64,000 bases of DNA from Knoellia sp. Soil729. Lineage in GTDB: Bacteria > Actinomycetota > Actinomycetes > Actinomycetales > Dermatophilaceae. Below, piece by piece: positions 45,334 through 55,443 of the stretch (positions are counted from its first letter, which is position 1; each line of letters begins with the position of its first letter). The stretch lies in assembly GCF_001427985.1 (NCBI RefSeq), contig NZ_LMSA01000004.1, forward strand, positions 604-64,603, written 5' to 3'. The notes under the pieces were generated by a model that made no database searches, was not told where the DNA came from, and was given only the letters and a program-made list of their open reading frames with translations. The position numbers and the translations under genes were made by a program.

Positions 45334-45983
45334 GGCAGGTCCTTGAGCAGCTCGTGGCAGCGCACGATCACGGCAAGACCGTCGGCCCGCACGCGCTGTG
45401 ACACCGCGGACGGGCTGATGCCCTCGGCTGCGGCCAGCTCACGCTGCGTCATACCGTCCAGAAGTCCCTTCAGCAGCCGCCCTGACCGCTCCGACAGCGA
45501 GCCAACCATGTGGTCCTGACACTGCAGGGCTGCCTCGACGGCCAGCGCGGTGCCGGACTCGTCCGGCTCACCCTCGGCCATCCGGTATGCCGTGTGCACG
45601 TGTTCCAGCGCGGCGCGTTCGGCGCGCTTCTCCACGTCGATGATGGCTTCCCTGGCGGCCCACCACGCAGGTCCGTCCTTGATCCCTCGTGCCGCGTCGA
45701 GCGTGGTGGTCGTGCCACGGCCCAGACCGTAGCGGCTCTCGGCGGCGGGTCGCAGTGCCAACCGCGTGCGCAGTGCGGCCTCGAGAGCGGCGCCCAGATG
45801 GGGATAGACGCCCTGGAACTCGTCTCCCACCGTGATCTCCAGTGGTTCGACGTGGCCGACACGACCGTTGGTGTCGGTCAGGGCCGCCTCGAGGGCACGG
45901 TGAAGGCCTCGACGGTCCGTCGTCTCGCGGGAGGCGACGACGTCCCCGATGAGGACGACGGGAGTGGCTGGTGTGGTGGCCAT
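45330..45983 (-). CDS. SatD-family protein
   Basis: A 217-residue protein: N-terminal SatD domain (VVLIGDVVASRETTDRRGLHRALEAAL, ITVGDEFQGVYPHLGAALEAA) and a C-terminal helix-turn-helix (MTQRELAAAEGISPSAVSQRVRADGL). Named after Streptococcus acid-tolerance genes; biochemical role unknown. It is coupled to the membrane partner. TATGCT (45990-45995) lies 6 nt before the ATG. The leader between 46000 and 46030 is AT-rich. Confidence 0.85.
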   Translation of the reverse strand: MATTPATPVVLIGDVVASRETTDRRGLHRALEAALTDTNGRVGHVEPLEITVGDEFQGVYPHLGAALEAALRTRLALRPAAESRYGLGRGTTTTLDAARGIKDGPAWWAAREAIIDVEKRAERAALEHVHTAYRMAEGEPDESGTALAVEAALQCQDHMVGSLSERSGRLLKGLLDGMTQRELAAAEGISPSAVSQRVRADGLAVIVRCHELLKDLP

Positions 45984-46215
45984 GTCCAGAGCATACCTTC
46001 ATCTGACCGATCTTTAGTTTTTTGCTTCACTTTCATCAGGTTTAGTCGCTGGCTGAACCTGCGGTCGGCGTTCGACTGCTCCGCGCGTCCGTGCGACACA
46101 CCCCCGGGCAAGGTCCATGATGGATGGACGGGCCCATCGAGCCCGTGACGACGGGGCCCTGTGGTCCCTGGCCGCGAGGTCTCCCGCCGCCAGGTCCACC
46201 ACTGTGGGAGGCATC

Positions 46216-47103
46216 ATGAGCGGCACCACCTCACCCGCCCGGACAGAGCGCATCGTCGTCGGCGTCGACGGCTCGGCACACGGCTGGGCAGCCCTCGACT
46301 GGGCCGCCGAGCGCGCCCACGAGCTCGCGGTGCCTCTGCACATCGTGCACGCCTTCGCCCCGGACATCCCCATGCTCGGTTTCGGCGCCACCGACCAGAG
46401 CTCGATCCTCGCCGAGGGCAAGCGGATGCTCGCCACGGCCGTCGCCCGGGCACACGCCGTGAGCTCGAACCTGCCCGTCACCACGGCCCTGCCGCCGGGC
46501 TTCGCCTCGCGCGCCCTCATCGGCGCCTCACGCGACGCCTCCATGGTCGTCCTCGGTGCCATCGGGCACGGACTGCTCAGTCGCGCGACGATCGGCGCCG
46601 TGGCACAGCAGGTCGCCGCGCACGCCAGCTGCCCGGTCGTCATCGTCAACCACGAGGACCACAGCGAGGGCACCCACCGGCGCGTCGTCGTCGGGGTCGA
46701 CGGCTCTCCCTCCTCGATGGCCGCGCTGCACACCGCCTTCGACCACGCCGCCGGCCGGGACTGCGAGCTCGTGGTGGTGCACTCCTGGGAGGCCAAGGGT
46801 CCCGAGGACCCGACCCTGCAGACCGACTCGAGCTGGCCGGCATACGAGAGCCACCTCGAGCAGGAGGTGACCCGGGAGATCGCGGCGAGCAGCGCGAGGC
46901 ACCCGGCAGTGAAGGTCCACCACGAGGTGGTGCGCAGCTCACCGGTCGCAGCCCTCATCCAGGCTGCGGACACCGCCGACCTCGTCGTCGTCGGCTCGCG
47001 TGGCACCGGCGGCTTCCCGGGGCTGAACCTCGGCTCAGTCTCGAACCGGCTCCTGGGTCGCACGGCCTGCCCGCTGGTCATCGTCCACACGCGGGAGGCG
47101 TGA
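46216..47103 (+). CDS. Universal stress protein, tandem UspA domains
   Basis: A 295-residue protein of two UspA domains. Domain 1: RIVVGVDGSAHGWAALDWA, and MVVLGAIGHGLLSRATIGAVAQQ as the nucleotide-binding G-x-x-G-x9-G region. Domain 2: RVVVGVDGSPSSMAALHTAFDHA and LVVVGSRGTGGFPGLNLGSVSN. Binds ATP or AMP in relatives. SD GGGAGG is 4 nt before the ATG. Its 3' end overlaps the oppositely read oligopeptidase gene by 69 nt. Confidence 0.92.
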   Translation: MSGTTSPARTERIVVGVDGSAHGWAALDWAAERAHELAVPLHIVHAFAPDIPMLGFGATDQSSILAEGKRMLATAVARAHAVSSNLPVTTALPPGFASRALIGASRDASMVVLGAIGHGLLSRATIGAVAQQVAAHASCPVVIVNHEDHSEGTHRRVVVGVDGSPSSMAALHTAFDHAAGRDCELVVVHSWEAKGPEDPTLQTDSSWPAYESHLEQEVTREIAASSARHPAVKVHHEVVRSSPVAALIQAADTADLVVVGSRGTGGFPGLNLGSVSNRLLGRTACPLVIVHTREA

Positions 47104-49212
47104 GGTCGCCCCCAGCTGGTCGAGGACGAAGGCCCACTCCCACGCGATCTGCTCCCACGCGGCATACCGACCGCTGCGGCCGCCGTGGCCCGCCGCCATC
47201 TCGGTGCGCAGCAGGATCGGTCGCGTCGCCTCGTCGTTGGTCACCGTCGCCCGCAGTCGCGCAACCCACTTCGCCGCCTCGGTGAAGAAGACGCGGGTGT
47301 CGTTGAGGCTCGTCGTCGCGAGGATCGCCGGATAGTCCTGTGCCGCAACGTTCTCGTAAGGTGTGTAGGCCTTCATCGCGGCATAGACCTCGGCGTCCTC
47401 GAGCGGGTTGCCCCACTCCTCCCACTCCCCCACCGTGAGCGGCAGGTCCGGACGCAGAATGGTCGTCAGCGCGTCGACGAAGGGCACGGCGCCATGGGCC
47501 ACCCGGAAGCGGTCGGGCGCGAGGTTGACCACCGCCCCCACGAGGAGTCCGCCGGCCGAGCCGCCCTCAAGGCCCAGCCGGTCGGGGGCGACCCATCCCA
47601 GCTCCACGAGCCGGTCCGCACAGGCCACCGTGTCGCTGAAGGTGTTGGGCTTGGCGAGGAGCTTGCCCTGGTCGTACCAGTGACGACCCATCTCGCCGCC
47701 TCCGCGCACGTGCGCCGTGGCATGCACGACACCGCGGTCGAGCAGCGACAGGCGTGCCACCGAGAAGTAGGGATCGCTGGAGTGCTCATAGGCGCCGTAT
47801 GCCGTGAGCAGACCGGGGTTGCTCCCGTCCGGTCCCAGGTCGGCCCGGTGCACGACCGAGATCGGGACCAGGGTTCCGTCGGCGGCTGTGGCCCACTCGC
47901 GACGTTGCACGTAGTCGGAGAGGTCGACGTCACCGAGGACCGGCTGTTGCTTGAGGAGCGTGCGCTCTCCCGTGGCCAGGTCGAGGTCGAGGACGGTGCG
48001 CGGAGTCACGAACGACTCGAAGACGACCTGGAGAGCCGACTGCCCCGGCTCGGGGTTGTCGCCCAGGCCGACGGAGTAGATCGGCTCGTCGAACGGCACG
48101 GGGACCGGTGCGGCATACCCGGATTCGCTGCTGGAGTCGACCGGGAGCAGGGACAGGGACGTCAGCCCCTCACGCCGCAACGACAGCACCGCGACGTCGT
48201 CGAAGGCGTCGACGCCCAGGAAGCGCTCGCCCTCGCCGGCTGCGAGGAGGGGACGCCACTGCTCGTGGCTCGTGGCATCGAGCGGCGCCCACGCGAGGTC
48301 GGAGTTGGGGTTGTCGGTGTTGTGGACGATGAGCAACCGGTCGGCTGCCGGCTCGACGTCGTACTCGACGCCGTCGCGCCGGGGCGCCACGACCCGGAAG
48401 TCCGCCTCGGGTTTCGTCGAGTCGAGCAGGCGCACCTCGGACGTGGTCTTGGAGCCCAGGGCGAGCAGGATCCAGCGGTCGTCGCGGCTCGAGCCGATAC
48501 CCATCCAGAAGCGCTCGTCGGGCTCCTCGTGGACGAGCACGTCCGTGGCAGGGTCGCTGCCCACGACGTGACGGTACAGCTGGTGGGGGCGCCAGGCCTC
48601 GTCGACGCGGGTGTAGAACAGCGTGCCGCCGTCGTGGGAGAACTCGACGCCGTAGCCGATGCCCGTCAGGCCGTCGTCGAGCGTCTCCCCGCTCGTGAGG
48701 TCGCGCACCACGAGGTCGAAGCGCTCGTCGCCGCTGGTGTCCGTCGCGAACGCCAGTCTGGTGTGGTCGGGGCTCACCGAGAGGGCCCCGATCGAGAAGA
48801 ACTCGGAGTCGCCCGCCTCGAGGTTGCCGTCGAGCAGCACCTGCTCGTCCCGGGGTGTCTCGTCGGGCGCGACGACGGGCCGCACTGCCGGGTCGTCCAC
48901 GGGCACCCGGGCATGGATGGAGTACTGCTGGCCCTCGACGGTGCGCGAGTAGTACCACCACGGCCCGGAGCGAACGGGCACGGAGAGGTCGGTCTCGAGG
49001 ACCCGTGACTTGATCTCGGCGAAGATGCTGTCCCGCAACGGTTGCAGCCCCACCGTCCGGGCCTCGGCATACTCATTCTCGGCATCCAGGTACGCGCGGA
49101 CCTCGGGGTCGTCGCCGTCGCGCAACCACTCGTAGGGGTCGACGACCCGGTCACCGTGGTGCTCGCGCACGTGCTCGCGGGTGTCCGCCCGGGGCGGGGT
49201 GAGGTCAGCCAC
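47035..49212 (-). CDS. ptrB: Oligopeptidase B (S9A)
   Basis: About 725 residues. N-terminal beta-propeller (about 70-400) and C-terminal alpha/beta-hydrolase. Catalytic triad: LEGGSAGGLLVGAV (Ser), SLNDTRVFFTEAAKW (Asp), and AAGHGGRSGRYAAWEQIAWEWAF (His, near the end); HVRGGGEMGRHWYDQGKL is typical. Cuts after basic residues in short peptides. The GTG at 49212 overlaps the dnaE stop by 8 nt (GTGGCTGA), so it is coupled to dnaE. The C-terminus has a Thr/Ser/Arg-rich extension of about 22 residues. Confidence 0.93.
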   Translation of the reverse strand: MADLTPPRADTREHVREHHGDRVVDPYEWLRDGDDPEVRAYLDAENEYAEARTVGLQPLRDSIFAEIKSRVLETDLSVPVRSGPWWYYSRTVEGQQYSIHARVPVDDPAVRPVVAPDETPRDEQVLLDGNLEAGDSEFFSIGALSVSPDHTRLAFATDTSGDERFDLVVRDLTSGETLDDGLTGIGYGVEFSHDGGTLFYTRVDEAWRPHQLYRHVVGSDPATDVLVHEEPDERFWMGIGSSRDDRWILLALGSKTTSEVRLLDSTKPEADFRVVAPRRDGVEYDVEPAADRLLIVHNTDNPNSDLAWAPLDATSHEQWRPLLAAGEGERFLGVDAFDDVAVLSLRREGLTSLSLLPVDSSSESGYAAPVPVPFDEPIYSVGLGDNPEPGQSALQVVFESFVTPRTVLDLDLATGERTLLKQQPVLGDVDLSDYVQRREWATAADGTLVPISVVHRADLGPDGSNPGLLTAYGAYEHSSDPYFSVARLSLLDRGVVHATAHVRGGGEMGRHWYDQGKLLAKPNTFSDTVACADRLVELGWVAPDRLGLEGGSAGGLLVGAVVNLAPDRFRVAHGAVPFVDALTTILRPDLPLTVGEWEEWGNPLEDAEVYAAMKAYTPYENVAAQDYPAILATTSLNDTRVFFTEAAKWVARLRATVTNDEATRPILLRTEMAAGHGGRSGRYAAWEQIAWEWAFVLDQLGATSRLPRVDDDQRAGRATQEPVRD

Positions 49213-52200
49213 CGGTGAGACACCTCGGACCGAAGAGGACCTTGAGGTCACCGAAGAGGGACTCGCTGGCGTTGACGCGCAGTGCGTCGTCGAGCCTGAT
49301 CAAGGTGGCCCTCCCGGGTTTGGTCAGCTTGAGGTGCACCTCGGTGGTGCCGGGGTGGTTGGCGAGGACTCCCTTGAGCTCCTCCATGCGGCCGGTCGTC
49401 GCCCGCATGGTGTCGAGCGTGACGACCACGGGGCCGCGGGGGCCCTCGGTGATCTCGGGCAGGGTGAGCTCCTGGGCGTAGATCGACACCGAGTCGTCGC
49501 GGCGGTTGACCTTGCCGCGGACCACGGCGACGACGTCCTGCTGGAGCATCGTGGACACCGTGAGGTAGGAGCTCGGGAAGAAGAGGCACTCGATGGCACC
49601 CTCGAGGTCCTCCACGGTGGCGATCGCCCAGAGGTCGCCCTTCTTGGTGCGCTTGATCTGCAGCCCGGTGATGAGGCCGGCGACGGTGACCATCGACCCC
49701 TCGGGCTTGCCCTCCTCGGCGCTGAGGGTCGCGATCGCGGTGTCGGCGTGCTGCTGGAGCACGTGCTCGACGCCGAAGAGGGGGTGATCGGAGACGTAGA
49801 GCCCGAGCATCTCCCGCTCGAAGGTCAGCAGGGTCGACTTGTCCCACTCGACGGTGGGCACGGACGTGAGTCCCATCATCGTCGCATCGCCCCCCGAACC
49901 GTCGGCGTCGTCGTCACCGAAGGACCCGAAGAGGGAGTCCTGGCCGATCGCCTCCTGGCGCTTGATCGAGACGAACGCGTCGACGTACTCCTCGTGGATC
50001 CGGAGCAGGCCGGCGCGCGACTCGCCCAACCCGTCGAAGGCACCGCCCTTGATGAGCGACTCGATCGTCCGCTTGTTGCACACCACTGCCGGGCACTTGG
50101 AGAGGAAGTCGCGGAACGAGGTGAACGCGCCCTTCTCCTCGCGCGCGCCGATGATCGCCTCGACGACGTTGTGCCCGACGTTGCGGATGGCGGCCAGGCC
50201 GAAGCGGATGTCGGTGCCGACGGCGGCGAAGCGCGCGACCGAGTCGTTGACGTCGGGCGGGAGGACCTTGATGCCCATGCGCCGGCACTCGCCGAGGTAG
50301 AGGGCGGACTTGTCCTTGTCGTCGCCGACGCTCGTGAGCAGGCCGGCCATGTACTCGGCCGGGTAGTTGGCCTTGAGGTAGGCGGTCCAGTACGAGACGA
50401 GCCCGTAGGCCGCCGTGTGCGCCTTGTTGAACGCGTAGTCCGAGAAGGGGACGAGGACGCCCCAGAGCGCCGCGATGGAGGCCTCGTTGAAGCCCTTCTT
50501 CTTCATGCCGCCGGAGAAGTTGTCGTACTCGGCGTCGAGCACCGACTTCTTCTTCTTGCCCATGGCACGGCGCAGCAGGTCGGCGTTGCCGAGGGTGTAG
50601 CCGGCGAGCTTCTGGGCGATCTCCATGACCTGCTCCTGGTAGATCACCAGGCCGTAGGTCGTGCCGAGGATGGGCAGGAGGGCGTCGATCATCTCCTGCT
50701 GGAGCTTGCCCTTGAGCTGCGGGTCGAGCGGCGTGAGCTCCTGCTTGCCGTTCTTGCGCAGCGCGAAGTTGGTGTGCGCGTTGACGCCCATCGGGCCCGG
50801 TCGGTAGAGCGCGAGGGCGGCGGAGATGTCCTCGAAGTTGTCGGGCTGCATGAGCTTGAGCAGCGTGCGCATGCCGCCACCGTCGAGCTGGAAGACGCCG
50901 AGCGTGTCACCGCGGGCGAGCAGGTCGTAGGTCGCCTTGTCCGTCATGTCCTTGGACAGGGCGTCGAGGTCGAGGTCCTCGCCGCGGTTGGTCTTCACGT
51001 TCTCGAGGGCGTCGTCGAGGATGGTGAGGTTGCGCAGGCCGAGGAAGTCCATCTTGACCAGCCCGAGCGTCTCGCACGTCGGGTAGTCGAACTGGGTGAG
51101 GACCTGCCCGTCCTGGAGGCGCTTCATGATCGGGATGACCTCGATCAGGGGCTCGCTCGACATGATGACGCCGGCCGCGTGCACGCCCCACTGCCGCTTC
51201 AGGCCCTCGAGTCCCTTGGCGGTCTCGACGACCTCCTTGAAGTGCGGCTCGGTCTCGACGAGCGCGCGGAACTCGTTGCCCTCGGCGTAGCGGGGGTGCT
51301 CGGGGTCGTAGATGCCGGACAGCGGCACGCCCTTGCCCATGACGTCAGCGGGCATCGCCTTGGTGAGCTGGTCGCCGACGTTGAACGGGTGGCCCATGAC
51401 CCGGGCCGAGTCCTTCACGGCCTGCTTGGCCTTGATGGTGCCGTAGGTGACGATCTGGGCGACGCGCTCCGAGCCGTACTTCTCGGTGACGTAGCGGATG
51501 ACCTCGCCGCGGCGGCGTTCGTCGAAGTCGATGTCGAAGTCGGGCATCGACATGCGCTCGGGGTTGAGGAAGCGTTCGAAGATCAGCCCGTGCGGGATCG
51601 GGTCCAGGTCGGTGATCTTCATCGCGTAGGCGCACATGGAGCCGGCACCGGAGCCACGACCCGGGCCGACCCGGATGCCGTTCTTCTTGGCCCAGGTGAT
51701 GAAGTCGGCGACGACGAGGAAGTAGCCGGCGTAGCCCTTGGAGGAGATGACCTCGATCTCGTAGTCAGCCTGCTTCTGCGCATACTCCGGTATGCCGTCC
51801 GGGAACCTTTCGCGCAGACCGGCCTGGACCTCCTTGACGAACCACGACGCCTCGTTCTCGCCCGGCGGGCACTCGAACCGCGGCATGTAGCGGCCCTCAC
51901 CCTCGGTGAAGGAGACCTCGCACATGTCGGCGACGAGCAGCGTGTTGTCGCAGGCCTCCGGCAGCTCACGCCACGTGTGACGCATCTCGGCGGCGGACTT
52001 GAGGTAGTAGCCGTCGCCGTCGAACTTGAACCGGTTGGGGTCCATGAGGGTCGAGCCGGACTGCACGCACAGCAGGGCGCCGTGGGCCTTGGAGTCCTCG
52101 GGGTAGGTGTAGTGGCTGTCGTTGGTGGCGAGCAGCGGGAGGTTGAGCTCCTTGGCCAGGCGCAGCAGGTCCTTGATGGTGCGCCGCTCGATCTCGTTCT

Positions 52201-52819
52201 GGTGGTCCATGACCTCGCAGAAGTAGTTCTCGGCGCCGAAGAGGTCCCGGTAGTCGCTGGCGGCTTGCTTGGCGAGGTCGTACTGGCCCAGCCGCAGGCG
52301 CGTCTGGATCTCGCTCGACGGGCAGCCGGTCGTCGCGATGAGGCCCTTGCCGTGCTGGTCGAGGAGCTCGCGGTCGATGCGGGGCCACTTGGCATAGACC
52401 TGGTCGAGCGAGGCCATGCTGTCCATCTTGAACAGGTTGCGCAGGCCGTCATTGTTCTTGGCGAGCAGCGTCATGTGCGTGTAGGCACCGGAGCCGGAGA
52501 CGTCGTCACCCTGCCGGGTGCGCTCGTCGCCCCACTTGACGCGGGTCTTGTCGGTGCGGTGGGTGCCTGGGGTGACGTAGGCCTCGAGCCCGATGATGGG
52601 CTTGACGCCGGTCCCCTGCGCCTTGCGCCAGAACTCGTGCGCGCCGTAGAGGTAACCGTGGTCGGTCATGGCGAGCGCCGGCATACCCAGCTCTGCAGCC
52701 CGCGTGAAGAGGTCCCCGATGCGTGCCGCTCCATCGAGCATGGAGTACTCGGTGTGGACGTGGAGGTGGACGAAGTTGTCCTTGCGGTCCGGGGCTGGGG
52801 AAGAGGTGGGCGACGACAT
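49205..52819 (-). CDS. dnaE: DNA polymerase III alpha subunit, DnaE1 type
   Basis: A 1,204-residue replicative polymerase. PHP domain at the N-terminus (FVHLHVHTEYSMLDGAARI, MTDHGYLYGAHEFW), palm catalytic PDFDIDFDERRRGEVI near residue 426, GPGRGSGAGSMCAYAM fingers, KHTAAYGLVSYWTAYLK-type region, and C-terminal OB domain (VTVAGLITGLQIKRTKKGD). ATG at 52819 has TAGGAT 8 nt upstream. The stop overlaps ptrB. Length and motifs match DnaE1 of actinobacteria. Confidence 0.97.
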   Translation of the reverse strand: MSSPTSSPAPDRKDNFVHLHVHTEYSMLDGAARIGDLFTRAAELGMPALAMTDHGYLYGAHEFWRKAQGTGVKPIIGLEAYVTPGTHRTDKTRVKWGDERTRQGDDVSGSGAYTHMTLLAKNNDGLRNLFKMDSMASLDQVYAKWPRIDRELLDQHGKGLIATTGCPSSEIQTRLRLGQYDLAKQAASDYRDLFGAENYFCEVMDHQNEIERRTIKDLLRLAKELNLPLLATNDSHYTYPEDSKAHGALLCVQSGSTLMDPNRFKFDGDGYYLKSAAEMRHTWRELPEACDNTLLVADMCEVSFTEGEGRYMPRFECPPGENEASWFVKEVQAGLRERFPDGIPEYAQKQADYEIEVISSKGYAGYFLVVADFITWAKKNGIRVGPGRGSGAGSMCAYAMKITDLDPIPHGLIFERFLNPERMSMPDFDIDFDERRRGEVIRYVTEKYGSERVAQIVTYGTIKAKQAVKDSARVMGHPFNVGDQLTKAMPADVMGKGVPLSGIYDPEHPRYAEGNEFRALVETEPHFKEVVETAKGLEGLKRQWGVHAAGVIMSSEPLIEVIPIMKRLQDGQVLTQFDYPTCETLGLVKMDFLGLRNLTILDDALENVKTNRGEDLDLDALSKDMTDKATYDLLARGDTLGVFQLDGGGMRTLLKLMQPDNFEDISAALALYRPGPMGVNAHTNFALRKNGKQELTPLDPQLKGKLQQEMIDALLPILGTTYGLVIYQEQVMEIAQKLAGYTLGNADLLRRAMGKKKKSVLDAEYDNFSGGMKKKGFNEASIAALWGVLVPFSDYAFNKAHTAAYGLVSYWTAYLKANYPAEYMAGLLTSVGDDKDKSALYLGECRRMGIKVLPPDVNDSVARFAAVGTDIRFGLAAIRNVGHNVVEAIIGAREEKGAFTSFRDFLSKCPAVVCNKRTIESLIKGGAFDGLGESRAGLLRIHEEYVDAFVSIKRQEAIGQDSLFGSFGDDDADGSGGDATMMGLTSVPTVEWDKSTLLTFEREMLGLYVSDHPLFGVEHVLQQHADTAIATLSAEEGKPEGSMVTVAGLITGLQIKRTKKGDLWAIATVEDLEGAIECLFFPSSYLTVSTMLQQDVVAVVRGKVNRRDDSVSIYAQELTLPEITEGPRGPVVVTLDTMRATTGRMEELKGVLANHPGTTEVHLKLTKPGRATLIRLDDALRVNASESLFGDLKVLFGPRCLTGG

Positions 52820-52920
52820 CGTGGACCATCCTAGGTCGCCGCGCCGACACCTCCGAGCGCCGCGCCATCGTGTGACGGATGAGGGCCGTGGGACAGGCCC
52901 ACGGCGCCCTCAGGCGCCCC

Positions 52921-53844
52921 TCAGAGTCGCTCGAGCGCGCCCTGGAGGTCCGCGGGGTACTGGCTCTCGAAGGTGACCCACTCCCCCGAGCCCGGGTGCT
53001 CGAAGCCCAGGCCCACGGCGTGCAGCCACTGCCGTTCGAGGCCGAGCTTCTTGGCCAGCGTCGGGTCGGCGCCATAGGTGAGGTCGCCGACGCACGGGTG
53101 GCGTAGCGCGGAGAAGTGGACGCGGATCTGGTGGGTGCGACCCGTCTCGAGGTGGATCTCGAGCAGGCTCGCGTGGCGGAATGCCTCGAGGAGCTCGTAG
53201 TGCGTCACGGCGTGCTTGCCCGACTCCATGACCGCGAACTTGTAGTCGTGGCCGGGGTGACGCGCGATGGGCGCGTCGATGGTGCCGACGAGCGGGTCGG
53301 GCAGGCCCTGCACGAGCGCGTGGTAGGTCTTGTCGACCGTGCGTTCCTTGAACGCCCGCTTGAGCAGCGAGTAGCCGCGCTCGCTCTTGCAGACGACCAT
53401 GAGCCCGGACGTTCCGACGTCGAGGCGGGAGACGATGCCCTGGCGCTCACTGGCGCCGCTCGTGGAGATCCGGTAGCCGGCAGCGGCCAGACCACCCAGG
53501 ACCGTCGGACCGGTCCAGCCCACGCTGGGGTGGGCCGCGACGCCGACCGGCTTGTCGACGACCACGATGTCGTCGTCGTCGTGGATGATCCCCATGCCCG
53601 GCACGGGTTCGGCGATGACCTCGAGGGTCGGGCTGGGGTCGTTGCTCGGCAGGGCGAGCTCGAGCACGTCGCCACCGTGGACCCGGTGGGACTTGCCCAC
53701 GCTGGCCCCGTTGACCGCGACCCCTCCACCGGCGGCGAGGTCGGCCGCCCGGGTGCGGGACAGGCCGAAGAGCCGCGAGATGGCGGCGTCGACGCGTTCA
53801 CCCTGGAGCCCCTCGGGGATGAGCATGGTGCGGCTGTCAGACAT
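52921..53844 (-). CDS. rluD: 23S rRNA pseudouridine synthase, RluD family
   Basis: A 307-residue enzyme with an N-terminal S4 RNA-binding domain ([25 protein letters not shown]) and the catalytic HRLD-type [17 protein letters not shown] with the essential Asp. Also [23 protein letters not shown]. RluD modifies helix 69 of 23S rRNA. Its ATG overlaps the lspA stop by 8 nt (ATGTCTGA), so it follows lspA translationally. Confidence 0.94.
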   Translation of the reverse strand: MSDSRTMLIPEGLQGERVDAAISRLFGLSRTRAADLAAGGGVAVNGASVGKSHRVHGGDVLELALPSNDPSPTLEVIAEPVPGMGIIHDDDDIVVVDKPVGVAAHPSVGWTGPTVLGGLAAAGYRISTSGASERQGIVSRLDVGTSGLMVVCKSERGYSLLKRAFKERTVDKTYHALVQGLPDPLVGTIDAPIARHPGHDYKFAVMESGKHAVTHYELLEAFRHASLLEIHLETGRTHQIRVHFSALRHPCVGDLTYGADPTLAKKLGLERQWLHAVGLGFEHPGSGEWVTFESQYPADLQGALERL

Positions 53845-54445
53845 GGTCGCCTTCCTCGTCCTGCACGACGTGGTCGGCTTCGTGACGACCGTGCGTCACA
53901 CCCTCGAGAGGTATGCCGCGCATCGCCAGGAGCGCTCCGAACACCGCTGCCGCGACGATCGCGATGTCGGCGATGTTGCCGATGAACAGGCCGGCGTAGT
54001 CGATGAAGTCGACGACGTGGCCTCGTCCGAAGCCCGGCTCACGCAGGATGCGGTCGAGGAGGTTGCCGATGGCGCCGCCGAGGAGCATGCCCAGGGTGAC
54101 CGCCCACCAGGGATGCCCCACCCGTCGGGCAGCCCGGCCCACCCACACCACGATGCCCAGGGCGACGATCGTCAGCAGCCAGGTCACCCCGTCGCCGAGG
54201 GAGAAGGCCGCCCCCGCGTTGCGGATGAGGTTGAGGCGCACCACGGGGCCGAGGAGGTCGCGCGGCTCGCCCGGCGTGAGGGTCGCCAGGGCCCAGAGCT
54301 TGGAGCCCTGGTCGAGGGCGAGCGTGAGCAGGCCCACACCCACCAGGAGGGCAAACAGCCGCGACCGGCCCTGGACGTGATCCGGGGCCGGTGCGGGAGT
54401 GGACTGGAGGCTGGGCGTCAGCGGCGTTCCTGTTTCGTCTTGCAT
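53837..54445 (-). CDS. lspA: Lipoprotein signal peptidase
   Basis: About 202 residues with four membrane helices. Catalytic Asp pair: [12 protein letters not shown] and [14 protein letters not shown]. It removes signal peptides from prolipoproteins such as CtaC. The start is uncertain: ATG at 54445 or 54454 lies within the end of the DksA-like gene (overlap of 28 nt or more), with no clear SD. The C-terminal tail ([13 protein letters not shown]) is hydrophilic. It is coupled to rluD downstream. Confidence 0.92.
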   Translation of the reverse strand: MQDETGTPLTPSLQSTPAPAPDHVQGRSRLFALLVGVGLLTLALDQGSKLWALATLTPGEPRDLLGPVVRLNLIRNAGAAFSLGDGVTWLLTIVALGIVVWVGRAARRVGHPWWAVTLGMLLGGAIGNLLDRILREPGFGRGHVVDFIDYAGLFIGNIADIAIVAAAVFGALLAMRGIPLEGVTHGRHEADHVVQDEEGDHV

Positions 54446-55242
54446 GGCATGCATAGGGTCGCACGAGGGGCGGCCTGGAGACGAAGTTTGCCGATCGGCT
54501 GGGCGCAGGACTCGCACACGCCGTAGGTCCCGTCGTCCAGACGCTCGAGGGCGTGCTCGTTCTGGCGAAGCATCTCGCGGGCGTTGTCGGCGAGCGCGAT
54601 CTCCTGCTCGCGGTCATAGGTCTTGGCGCCCGCGTCCGCCTGGTCGTCGCCGGCTCCGTCACCGGAGTCACGCAGCAGCTCGGACATCTCGGCCTCGGCC
54701 ACCTCGAGCTCCGCCTTGAGCTGGGCGATGTCCGACTCGATCTCGGCGCGCACTGCCTTGAGCTCCTTGGCGGTCCAGGGCGACTCGTCGCCACGCACGA
54801 CCAGGGCTGCCTTCTTGGCCGCCTTCTTGGCCGGGGCCCTGGTGGCCGCGGCTGACGTGGCAGATGTCTTCGTGGCGGGACGCGCCTGTGCTGCAGCCGT
54901 CTTCGCGGCTGGAGCCTTCGTGGCAGGCGCCTTCGCGGCTGGAGCCTTGGCGGGCGCCTTCGTGGCGGGCGCCTTCTTGGCCGGAGCCTTGACGGCAGCC
55001 TTCTGGGCCGGTGCCTTCTTCGCCGCGGCGGCCTTCGTGGCGGGCGCCTTCTTCGCCGGAGCCTTCTTGGCCGGGGCTTTCTTCGCCGTCGACGTCGCTG
55101 ACGCGGAGGTCGAGGCGGACGATCTCGCTGAGCTCAACGCTGCGGAGGCCTTGGCGCCCACCTTCTTCGCCGCCGCCTTCGCAGCCGAGGTCTTGCCGGA
55201 TCCAGCGGGGGTGGCCCCGGAGGGAGCGCGCTTGGCAGCCAT
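54418..55242 (-). CDS. DksA/TraR-type zinc-finger protein with long Lys/Ala-rich N-terminal tail
   Basis: A 274-residue protein. Residues 1-155 are repeats built on [10 protein letters not shown] ([20 protein letters not shown] and so on), a histone H1-like basic tail. Residues 160-240 form a coiled coil, and the C-terminus carries a zinc finger: [17 protein letters not shown] then CMPC (C-x2-C-x17-C-x2-C). It may bind DNA through the tail and RNA polymerase through the DksA fold, which is inference. ATG at 55242 follows GAGGAC. Confidence 0.9.
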   Translation of the reverse strand: MAAKRAPSGATPAGSGKTSAAKAAAKKVGAKASAALSSARSSASTSASATSTAKKAPAKKAPAKKAPATKAAAAKKAPAQKAAVKAPAKKAPATKAPAKAPAAKAPATKAPAAKTAAAQARPATKTSATSAAATRAPAKKAAKKAALVVRGDESPWTAKELKAVRAEIESDIAQLKAELEVAEAEMSELLRDSGDGAGDDQADAGAKTYDREQEIALADNAREMLRQNEHALERLDDGTYGVCESCAQPIGKLRLQAAPRATLCMPCKTKQERR

Positions 55243-55386
55243 GCCTGTCCTCACTCGTCAACAAAAGGTCGGGCCCGTGAGGGCTCGACCACGTGCCGCG
55301 AGGATAAGCCCTGATGATGCGCACCACAATGCAAAACGCCACACGACCTGCGAAGTTCGCCCACGGCATACAGGCTGGAGGAACGC

Positions 55387-55418
55387 CACAGGGCACCCGG
55401 ATGACCGGGTGCCCTGTG
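55387..55418. terminator. Terminator downstream of divIVA
   Basis: A perfect 14-bp stem (CACAGGGCACCCGG, 55387-55400, with 55405-55418) and ATGA loop, after the divIVA stop on the reverse strand. Confidence 0.8.
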
Positions 55419-55443
55419 TGGTGGAGCGCAGCTCAGTGACGCG

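Noticed and set aside
49181-52834. 1,217-codon open frame on the forward strand opposite dnaE
   Set aside because: It is the antisense shadow of dnaE in high-GC DNA, with low-complexity Val/Asp/Glu/Leu content and no recognisable domain.
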